Part shown: one piece after another, positions 19,024 to 24,888 of the stretch
Layout: each line of letters starts with the position of its first letter
Numbering within the stretch: the first letter of the stretch is position 1
Assembly: GCA_947444195.1 (NCBI GenBank)
Contig: CANEZL010000012.1
Coordinates: 1 to 64,000, forward strand
DNA: 64,000 bases
Source of the DNA: Methylobacteriaceae bacterium
Lineage (GTDB): Bacteria > Pseudomonadota > Alphaproteobacteria > Rhizobiales > Beijerinckiaceae
Reading direction: 5' to 3'
The notes under the pieces: model-generated
What the model saw: only the letters and a program-made list of their open reading frames with translations
Told to the model about the DNA's origin: nothing
Database searches by the model: none
Position numbers and translations under genes: made by a program

Positions 19024-19788
19024 CAGGCCGCGCCGCAGGGCCTCCGCCACGGCGTGGGTGCGGCTCGCGGCGCCGAGCTTGCGGTGGACCGAGCGCAGGT
19101 GCTTCTCCGCCCCGTGCTCGGAGATCGCCATCGCCTCGCCGATCTCCCACTCGGTCTTGCCGGCGGCGGCCCATTGCAGGGCCTCCCGCTCCCGCGGGGT
19201 GAGGCGCACGGGCTGGCGCTTCGGCCCCTCGCTGAGCACGATGGAGCGGCCGAAGGCGTAGGCCGCGAGCAGGTGCAGCATGCCCCGCACCTCCGGCGAC
19301 GCGTCGAGCCGCTCGGCGCCGAAGCTGAAGCCGGCCACCCGCCCGTCGAGGGTGATGAGGGGCACGGTGAAGCCCTGGCGCAGGCGGAAGTCGCCCGCCT
19401 CCTCCATCACCCGGCGGGCGGCCGGATCGGCCCGGTAGAGCGGCTCGATCTCCGACCACAGGAACGGCGTCGCCTCCGAGGTCAGCCGGCGGATCGTGGG
19501 GTCGCGCTCCAGATGGCCCACCTTGAAGTAGTGCTCCGTCCAGCCCGGCGGCGTGCTGTCGATGAGGACGTGGGCCGCCTGCCGCGCCCGCGGCAGCCCC
19601 GGCAGGGGGATGACGCCCGCGAAGGTGCTCTCGACGCCGATCCGGGCCACCGCCTGCAGCAGGCAGGCGTTCAGCGCCTCGGCGGTGGGCGCGCGGTCGA
19701 AGGAGCGGAACAGGTCATAGGTCAGGTCGACCAGTCTGGGCAGCATGCCGGCGCCGATGCTGGAGAGGGACAGGCGTTGCGAATCCAT
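19015..19788 (-). CDS. LuxR-family autoinducer-binding transcriptional regulator
   Basis: The 257-residue product has an N-terminal autoinducer-binding domain (about 20-175) with the invariant residues of TraR/LuxR: W and Y in GWTEHYFKVGH, D-P in ERDPTI, W in PFLWSEIE, and G in QGFTVPLI. The C-terminal GerE helix-turn-helix (about 190-250) reads LTPREREALQWAAAGKTEWEIGEAMAISEHGAEKHLRSVHRKL, keeping the Glu, Leu and Gly landmarks. It should bind the acyl-homoserine lactone made by the adjacent synthase and control luxI and other genes. Its start region is divergent from the gene at 19866, leaving 77 bp for both promoters. Confidence 0.92.
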   Translation of the reverse strand: MDSQRLSLSSIGAGMLPRLVDLTYDLFRSFDRAPTAEALNACLLQAVARIGVESTFAGVIPLPGLPRARQAAHVLIDSTPPGWTEHYFKVGHLERDPTIRRLTSEATPFLWSEIEPLYRADPAARRVMEEAGDFRLRQGFTVPLITLDGRVAGFSFGAERLDASPEVRGMLHLLAAYAFGRSIVLSEGPKRQPVRLTPREREALQWAAAGKTEWEIGEAMAISEHGAEKHLRSVHRKLGAASRTHAVAEALRRGLIT

Positions 19789-19865
19789 CTATCCTGAAGG
19801 AAACAGACTCTAGATTGAGCGGTGCCGGCCCGCAACGGCGCGCGGCGTTCCCGGGGAGTGCGCAG

Positions 19866-20123
19866 GTGAGAGAAGGTCCGGATCGCGATCCAGCGGGTGA
19901 GAGCCCGCTCGGCCGGACCGCCGACCTGCTCGCGCGGATCGCGGCGATCCTCGACGTGGATCCCGCCTACTTTCTCCAGGACCGGGCCGCGCCGGACGCC
20001 TGCGGCGGCACCGACGATCTCGCCGAACTCCTGCGCCTGTTCCGCGCGATCGAGGATCCGGATACCCGGCGCGCGGCCCTCGACCTGATCCGCCTCCTGC
20101 GGAAGCGCGGCGAGGACAACTGA
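19866..20123 (+). CDS. HTH-less protein resembling the C-terminal half of XRE-family regulators
   Basis: From GTG 19866 (GGGGAG upstream) the product has 85 residues. The segment LLARIAAILDVDPAYFLQD and the later ELLRLFRAIEDPDTRRAALDLIRLL match what follows the helix-turn-helix in short alphaproteobacterial XRE regulators (typically LAEALGVSPAYFF ... AFRRIEDPALRR). The DNA-binding helices that should precede are absent; only about 25 polar residues come before. It could be a truncated regulator, a dimerisation-only inhibitor or a decayed gene. It is divergent from luxR, so both may be controlled by shared sites. Confidence 0.55.
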   Translation: MREGPDRDPAGESPLGRTADLLARIAAILDVDPAYFLQDRAAPDACGGTDDLAELLRLFRAIEDPDTRRAALDLIRLLRKRGEDN

Positions 20124-20251
20124 TCGCACGGACGCACCGCGCCCGGCCCGCGACCGATCTGCGCAGTCCGCCGCGGACGGTCTTCCGCTTCGCGCCCGAA
20201 CCGCCTAGATGCGTGGGACGATATCCCACGATCGGCCGGAACCGAGCTCCG

Positions 20252-20497
20252 ATGCCCCGCTACTTCATCGACCTGCACGACGGCGCGAGCTTCGTGCGCG
20301 ACACGGTCGGCTTCGAGCTCGCCGACGAGGGCGAGGTGCGCGAGAAACTCGTGCGGATCATGACGAAGATCGCCGAGGGCTTCACGCCCGCCCCCGACCG
20401 CCAGGATTTCCTCGCGGTGGTGCGCGACGACACGCGGCAGGTGCTCCTGCGCGCGCACCTGTCCCTCGATATCGAGCGCGTCGCCTCCGCGTCCTGA
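20252..20497 (+). CDS. DUF6894 family protein
   Basis: The 81-residue product begins MPRYFIDLHDGASFVRDTVG, the family's usual start (MPRYxFxxxDG), then the ADEGEVREKLVRIMTKIAEG helix, and ends with the hydrophobic DFLAVVRDDTRQVLLRAHLSL strand pair. DUF6894 proteins are small cytosolic proteins of unknown function with many paralogues per genome in Methylobacterium and Bradyrhizobium. A second member lies at 21144 and a divergent one at 17046. It converges with the next gene (21 bp between stops). Confidence 0.75.
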   Translation: MPRYFIDLHDGASFVRDTVGFELADEGEVREKLVRIMTKIAEGFTPAPDRQDFLAVVRDDTRQVLLRAHLSLDIERVASAS

Positions 20498-20518
20498 CGG
20501 GGGCGACCGCGCCGGCGA

Positions 20519-20998
20519 TCACCAGCAGACGCGGGGGAGGCGGCGCTTCCAGCGCTCTCCGCGGCGCAGGCCCTCCGCCGGCCGCCGGGCCGGCCGCGGG
20601 CCGATCTCGGCCGGCCGGGGCTCGCTCGGCGGCACGGGCACGGGCGCCGCTCTGGCCGGAACCGGCGGCGCCGGGATCCGGATCTCCTCGCTCCGGGGGC
20701 CGGCCGGCCCCCGGCTCGCCTGCTTCACGCGCCGGACCCGCGGCAGAGGCGGCTCGGCCGCCGTCACGGGCTCCGGCTCCGGCTCGGCGACGGGGGGGAC
20801 GATCAGGTTCGGCAGGATGCGCCGGGGCTCGTGCTGGGCCGCAGCAGGCTCGGGCCGGCTCTCGAAGAGCCCTGCCTCGGGCCGCGGCTTGGGTGCGCTC
20901 TCGAGGAGCGAGGCGCGAACGGGCAGGAAGGCGGGCGCCTGGCGCCCACGGCTCTTCGTCTCGACGGTGAACGACCGCCGCACGCGCGTGCGTGACAT
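20519..20998 (-). CDS. Proline-rich basic hypothetical protein
   Basis: From ATG 20998 the product has 159 residues. The N-terminus is strongly basic (MSRTRVRRSFTVETKSRGRQ) and most of the rest is Pro, Ala, Arg and Glu in a low-complexity arrangement (PPVAEPEPEPVTAAEPP, PVPARAAPVPVPPSEPRPAE), ending RWKRRLPRVCW. There is no signal peptide or membrane segment; the protein is likely disordered. No family is recognised. A GAGA-type ribosome site precedes the ATG weakly. A high-GC chance frame cannot be excluded, but the start and the compositional break at the N-terminus favour a gene. Confidence 0.45.
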   Translation of the reverse strand: MSRTRVRRSFTVETKSRGRQAPAFLPVRASLLESAPKPRPEAGLFESRPEPAAAQHEPRRILPNLIVPPVAEPEPEPVTAAEPPLPRVRRVKQASRGPAGPRSEEIRIPAPPVPARAAPVPVPPSEPRPAEIGPRPARRPAEGLRRGERWKRRLPRVCW

Positions 20999-21143
20999 TG
21001 TCGGAATAGATCTCGCTCGATGGGGGAGAATGCGCCTGTGCGCCCCGACAAGGTGGGGCGCCACGGGAGGATGTCGAGTATCCCTTAAAGGAACGTCGCG
21101 GTCGATCGTTGTTTTCGCGCAATCGGACGGTTCTTTTCCGCGC

Positions 21144-21398
21144 TCAGCGCCGCCGGACGCCGCCGGACCCGTCCAGAGCCTCGGCGAAGGGGAATTCCAG
21201 CACCGTCTCCCCGGCCTCGTCGGCGACGCGGAGATGGGCCGCGAGCAGCCGGGCCTGGTCCGCCCCCGCCGCCTCGACCAGCGCCCGCGCCATCCGCCGC
21301 GCCGTCTCCCAGGCCTGATCCGGATCGCGCAGCACGATGCCGTCGAGGTCGGGGATCTCCTCCGCGCCGATCGCGGTGTGGAAGTGGTAGCGCGGCAT
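21144..21398 (-). CDS. DUF6894 family protein
   Basis: The 84-residue product starts MPRYHFHTAIGAEEIPDLDG and continues DQAWETARRMARALVEAAG, the strand-turn-helix plan shared with the protein at 20252. The last third (RVADEAGETVLEFPFAEAL) matches the family's terminal strands; the tail GSGGVRRR is basic. GAGGACGAG stands before the ATG. Function is unknown. Confidence 0.75.
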   Translation of the reverse strand: MPRYHFHTAIGAEEIPDLDGIVLRDPDQAWETARRMARALVEAAGADQARLLAAHLRVADEAGETVLEFPFAEALDGSGGVRRR

Positions 21399-21482
21399 GG
21401 TCGCTCGTCCTCGATGAGAGCCGGGGCGCGGCTCCGGGTCCGGGAGCCCTGCGCGCGCCTCATCTCAGACATGTGGCGCCTT

Positions 21483-21526
21483 GCATACCAGAGGCTTCGC
21501 TGCAGTGCGATATATGCTGCACTGCA
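21483..21526 (+). promoter_or_regulatory. Bipartite element upstream of the membrane peptide gene (copy 1)
   Basis: GCATACCA (21483-21490) is followed after exactly 10 nt by a perfect 8-bp inverted repeat TGCAGTGC-N10-GCACTGCA (21501-21526) whose core contains GATATAT. The gene starts 30 nt later. The same arrangement with the same 10-nt spacing occurs at 23255-23297 in front of a paralogous gene. Confidence 0.6.
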
Positions 21527-21555
21527 AAGCCAGATCGTTGCCCGGGATCGTTGCC

Positions 21556-21696
21556 ATGACCGTCGTGATCGCCGCCTCCTTCGCCGCTGCCGCCGCCGCC
21601 GTGGCCAACCTCTACCTCGTGGTGTGCATCGCGGAGATCCTGCCGCAGGACGACGCCCGTGCGGACCTCGTCGGTCCGGTGCCCACCGCCGCCTGA
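21556..21696 (+). CDS. Small single-pass membrane peptide, VPTAA family (copy 1)
   Basis: ATG 21556 opens a 46-residue frame: MTVVIAASFAAAAAAVANLY, then LVVCIAEILP and a polar C-terminus QDDARADLVGPVPTAA. One hydrophobic segment (residues 2-28) suggests an N-out or N-in single-pass inner-membrane peptide. The peptide at 23320 has the same layout and the same ending (IIGAVPTAA), so the two are paralogues. I know of no described family. The upstream element is shared with the second copy. Expression and function are unknown. Confidence 0.65.
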   Translation: MTVVIAASFAAAAAAVANLYLVVCIAEILPQDDARADLVGPVPTAA

Positions 21697-21827
21697 AGCC
21701 CCTGTCACCGATCGCCGCAGGGCGCCCTTCGACCGCGCCGCGGGCGACATGCCGCACGGCACCATGGGGCGGGCCGGTCTATTGACCCTGTGCTGCGGGA
21801 GAGTCCCCGCGGCCGGAGGTCCGTTCC

Positions 21828-21926
21828 ATGTCTCTCGCTCTGGTCGTCATGCTGTCGGGCGCCCTCGGCGCCATCCTCATCACCGTGGCGGCGCGCCCCG
21901 CCGCCGACCGTTTCCTGCACTGGTAG
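21828..21926 (+). CDS. Membrane micropeptide, 32 residues (tandem copy 1)
   Basis: ATG 21828 is preceded by a near-perfect GGAGGT ribosome binding site 7 nt upstream and opens a 32-codon frame ending TAG 21924-21926. The product is MSLALVVMLSGALGAILITV followed by AARPAADRFLHW: one membrane helix and a short polar tail. The next microgene at 21995 encodes a peptide that aligns without gaps over 27 residues with 10 identities (V, M, G-A, G-A, L, P, D, W). Shared sequence and identical ribosome-site spacing argue for real genes that arose by tandem duplication. Function is unknown. Confidence 0.65.
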   Translation: MSLALVVMLSGALGAILITVAARPAADRFLHW

Positions 21927-21994
21927 CGCGGTCCCGCGGCAACCTTGCCGGCACCGCCGGGTTGGACCCGGTGGGGCCGCCGGAGGACTGGGCC

Positions 21995-22090
21995 GTGGAA
22001 GCCATGGTGATGATCGCGGGTGCGACGGGCGCCGCCCTGACGCTGATCTATCTGATGCCGGGCCTCGACTCGTATTTCGACTGGGAATGA
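21995..22090 (+). CDS. Membrane micropeptide, 31 residues (tandem copy 2)
   Basis: GTG 21995 lies 7 nt after GGAGGA and opens a 31-codon frame ending TGA 22088-22090. The product is MEAMVMIAGATGAALTLIYL followed by MPGLDSYFDWE: one membrane helix and an acidic, aromatic tail. It aligns with the peptide at 21828 without gaps. An ATG at 22004 is an alternative start (28 residues) but has a worse ribosome-site distance. It lies 69 nt after the first copy and 93 nt before the asparaginase-family gene, all on the plus strand. Confidence 0.6.
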   Translation: MEAMVMIAGATGAALTLIYLMPGLDSYFDWE

Positions 22091-22183
22091 GCCGGGCCGC
22101 GCGCGCCGGTTGATCGGCGGCCCGCGCCGGGGGAGAAGGCCGGCGGCACCCCTGCCGCCCTTCCGCACCCCGAGCGACGCGCG

Positions 22184-23185
22184 ATGACGAACCGACCGAA
22201 AGTGGCCTTCATCGGCACCGGAGGCACGCTCTCCTCGGTGGGCCGGGATTCCCTCGACATCCTCGACTACACCGCCACGGGCGAGCGCCTCTCGGCGGAG
22301 GCGATCCTCGACCGGGTGCCGGAGGCCCGCCGGGTGGCCGAGGTCGTCCCGGTGCCCTACCGGGCGGTGACGAGCCCCGGGGTCGGCTTCGCCGACTGGC
22401 GCGCGCTGGCCGGGCTCTGCGCGGAACTGGCGGACCGGCATCCGGATCTCGCCGGCATCGTGATCGGGCACGGCACCGCCACCCTCGAGGAGACCGCCTA
22501 CGCCCTGAGCCTCACCCTCACCGTGGCGTGCCCGGTGGTGGTGGTCGGCTCGCAGCGTCCGATCAGCGCCCTGTCGAGCGATGCGGGCCTGAACCTCGTG
22601 GCGGCCCTGCGCACGGCCGCCGCTCCGCAATCCCGCGGACGCGGCGTGCTGGTGGTGCTCAACGACGAGATCCACGCCGCCCGCGAGGTGACGAAGACCT
22701 CGGTCACCCGGCTCCAGACCTTCCGCACGCCCGCTTTCGGGGTCCTCGGCCACGTGGACGGCGACGCGGTCCGCTACTACCGCCGGTCCGAGCGCCGGCA
22801 CGGACCGGGCACGCCCTTCGACATCCGCGCCCGCGAGAGCCTGCCGCGGGTGGACGTCTCCTACGCCTACGCCGATGCGGACGGCACCGCGGTGCGGGCC
22901 TTCGTGGCCGCGGGCGCCCGGGGCATCGTCTCCGCCGGCCTCGCGCCCGGCATGACGCCGCCGGCGGAAGCCGAGGCCCTGGCCGCGGCGGTCGCGGCGG
23001 GACTCGTGGTCGTGCAATCCACGCGGGCCGGCAGCGGCGTCGTCCCGCAGGCGAGCCACCTCACCCGGCACGGCTTCCTCGGCGCCGACAACCTCACCCC
23101 GCAGAAGGCCCGCATCCTCCTCGCCCTGGCGCTCACGGTGACGCGGGATCCCGCGGAGATCGCCGAGATCTTCGCCACCTACTGA
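22184..23185 (+). CDS. Asparaginase/glutaminase family protein with altered second active-site motif
   Basis: The 333-residue product has the asparaginase fold throughout: GTGGTLSS at 11-18 with the nucleophile Thr at about 12, the second motif GHGTATLEETAY (95-106), GSQRPISALSSDAGLNL, and LNDEIHAAREVTKTS with the active-site Lys171. In classical L-asparaginases the second motif is HGTDT; here the Asp is Ala99. That Asp contacts the substrate amino group, so a different substrate or reduced activity is possible. There is no signal peptide, pointing to a cytoplasmic enzyme. It is flanked on both sides by small membrane peptide genes on the same strand. Confidence 0.85.
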   Translation: MTNRPKVAFIGTGGTLSSVGRDSLDILDYTATGERLSAEAILDRVPEARRVAEVVPVPYRAVTSPGVGFADWRALAGLCAELADRHPDLAGIVIGHGTATLEETAYALSLTLTVACPVVVVGSQRPISALSSDAGLNLVAALRTAAAPQSRGRGVLVVLNDEIHAAREVTKTSVTRLQTFRTPAFGVLGHVDGDAVRYYRRSERRHGPGTPFDIRARESLPRVDVSYAYADADGTAVRAFVAAGARGIVSAGLAPGMTPPAEAEALAAAVAAGLVVVQSTRAGSGVVPQASHLTRHGFLGADNLTPQKARILLALALTVTRDPAEIAEIFATY

Positions 23186-23254
23186 GCCCGTCCCAGCGGC
23201 GCCCCGCCTCGCAGCGCACCATGCGCAAGCCGCATGAGAGACTTGTGAAATGTG

Positions 23255-23297
23255 GCATACCAATAGGAATGGTGCGATGCGATAAGCGCGCATCGCA
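23255..23297 (+). promoter_or_regulatory. Bipartite element upstream of the membrane peptide gene (copy 2)
   Basis: GCATACCA (23255-23262), a 10-nt spacer and a perfect 9-bp inverted repeat TGCGATGCG-N7-CGCATCGCA (23273-23297) with an ATAAGC core. The gene starts 23 nt later. The arrangement repeats that at 21483-21526. Confidence 0.6.
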
Positions 23298-23319
23298 GAC
23301 GCCCGCCGGAGACGCCGCC

Positions 23320-23457
23320 ATGACCATCCTCGCCGCCACCGCCCTCGTCGCACTCGCCGCCGCCGCGAACGTCTTCCTCGTGGTCGCGCTCGCCGACACG
23401 TTCGGCGCCGAGGGTCGGGCCACGGACATCATCGGCGCGGTCCCGACCGCCGCCTGA
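23320..23457 (+). CDS. Small single-pass membrane peptide, VPTAA family (copy 2)
   Basis: ATG 23320 (GGAGACG upstream) opens a 45-residue frame: MTILAATALVALAAAANVFL, VVALADTFGAEGRATD, then IIGAVPTAA. Length, the single membrane segment, the acidic linker and the ending match the peptide at 21556 (about 16 identities in 45 positions by eye). The upstream regions also match. It is likely a duplicated two-part unit (regulatory element plus peptide) on either side of the asparaginase-family gene. Confidence 0.65.
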   Translation: MTILAATALVALAAAANVFLVVALADTFGAEGRATDIIGAVPTAA

Positions 23458-23556
23458 ACGACCGTTCCCGGGCCGCGCCCGTCGCGGCCTCGCCCGCCCG
23501 GCTCGCCGCGGCGGGCCTCCTTCCGTTCGCGCGGCCGCGAGGGGACGCCGCCCGTC

Positions 23557-24114
23557 TCAGCGCAGGCCGCGCAGGGCCATTTCCTCGGGCGCCCCTTCGG
23601 CGGCGTCCTGGCGGGCGATGAGGCGCCCGAGCTCGACCGGCCGATAGTCCCAGGCGTCGGCGCCCACGTCGCAGGCGCGGGAGGTGTCGGGCAGGCAGGC
23701 ATGGGTGTGCCCGTAGAGATGGCGCGTCTCCCGCCAGAAGCCCGGCCAGGACCGGTGCGGATAGTGTGAGAGGAAGAGCCGCCAGGGCCGTCCCTCGGCA
23801 TCCTGCACGGTGATGCGCGCGCTCTCCACCGGCGGCGCGGCCCAGGGCAGTTCGAGCACCCGATTGGTGTCGTGGTTGCCGCGCACGAGGCGCTTCAGGC
23901 CGTTGAGCCGCGCGAAGACGGCCGCGCAATGGTCCCGGCTGGCTCCCGCCGCGAAATCCCCGATATGCCAGACCTCGTCCGCGGCGGAGACCGCGGCATT
24001 CCAGCGCGCGATCAGGGCCTCGTCGTGGGCCTCGACGGAGGCGAAGCCGCGCCGCCGCCGCTGCACGAGGGGCGCGTCGCCGAAATGCGTGTCGGCCGTG
24101 AAGAAGGTTGCCAT
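23557..24114 (-). CDS. Metallophosphoesterase (calcineurin-like)
   Basis: The 185-residue protein carries the whole metal-site set: D and H in FFTADTHFGD, D in WHIGDF, N and H in VRGNHDTN, H in LSHYPH and the final G-H-T-H in YGHTHAC. This is the compact YfcE-like type that acts on phosphodiesters or phosphomonoesters; the substrate is not predictable. It is cytoplasmic with no signal peptide. Its ATG at 24114 has only a modest GAGGGC site upstream. It is separated by about 115 bp from the next minus-strand gene upstream. Confidence 0.88.
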   Translation of the reverse strand: MATFFTADTHFGDAPLVQRRRRGFASVEAHDEALIARWNAAVSAADEVWHIGDFAAGASRDHCAAVFARLNGLKRLVRGNHDTNRVLELPWAAPPVESARITVQDAEGRPWRLFLSHYPHRSWPGFWRETRHLYGHTHACLPDTSRACDVGADAWDYRPVELGRLIARQDAAEGAPEEMALRGLR

Positions 24115-24229
24115 GCCCTCGGGGAGATCGCAGCGCTCGGGGAAGCGGGCGGGCGCGCGCCCGTCCCCGAGATGGCGCGGGGCCCCTGCCGCGCAAGCCG
24201 GCTGCGGCGATGCGGGGGCTTCGCCCGGA

Positions 24230-24724
24230 TCAGTTCTCGCCGATCAGGCGGCAGGTGACGACGACCGGCCTGGACCGCGCCGCGGCGACGGTATCGTCGA
24301 AGAGATCGCAATCGAGCAGGTTGTCCGGCGCGGCCTTGCGCGCGGAGAACACGTTGAGGGTCACCCGGAGGGGGTTCTTGCCGATCGCGGCCAGGTCCGC
24401 ACCGCCGACGCCGCTGCCCGCGAGCGCCGCGGTGCCGCCGTCGGCGGGAAGCGTGACGATGTCGCCCGTCATCTCGATCTGGTCGGGCTCGCGGCCCTCG
24501 GCCCGGGCGCGCTTGATGTCGGCCCGCGTCGGCTTCCGCTCCATCGTGCCGTAGTAGAAGGACTTGACGTTCACGCCCTCCGACAGCGCCGCCAGCTTCT
24601 GCCGCGCCTTGGGCGACAGCGTGACCTGCACCGAGAAGCCGTAGGGACCGGCCGCGCTCTGCGCGATGCCGGGGCCCGTGCCCGCGACCGTGACGGCGAG
24701 AGCCGCGAGAACCAACGCTTTCAT
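24230..24724 (-). CDS. Exported protein of unknown function
   Basis: The 164-residue product begins MKALVLAALAVTVAGTGPGI with cleavage expected after AQS/A. The mature part is GPYGFSVQVTLSPKARQKLA, KSFYYGTMERKPTRADIK, and a hydrophobic strand LRVTLNVFSARKA, with a Cys pair late (LLDCDLF, VTCRLI) that could form a disulfide. No known family is recognised. It is probably a periplasmic beta-rich protein. It lies just downstream of the RND pump gene on the same strand with a gap of about 160 bp. Confidence 0.65.
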   Translation of the reverse strand: MKALVLAALAVTVAGTGPGIAQSAAGPYGFSVQVTLSPKARQKLAALSEGVNVKSFYYGTMERKPTRADIKRARAEGREPDQIEMTGDIVTLPADGGTAALAGSGVGGADLAAIGKNPLRVTLNVFSARKAAPDNLLDCDLFDDTVAAARSRPVVVTCRLIGEN

Positions 24725-24888
24725 GATCGATCCTGCCCCCGGCGCGAGGCCCGACCCGGCCGCGGCGCGCACCGGGCATAGATCAGGCCGCGCAGGCGCG
24801 GCTAGGGCCGGGCCGGGCCCGGTCCACAGCCATCGGGTGCACCGCGGGAGGCGGGCGGCGGATGCGCTCCGGCCTCCGCGGAGGGGGA

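Noticed and set aside
21659..22090. A single 143-residue protein covering the second micropeptide
   Set aside because: Its upstream part has no ribosome site or coding pattern and overlaps the first micropeptide in another frame; the short GTG-started frame fits the signals better.
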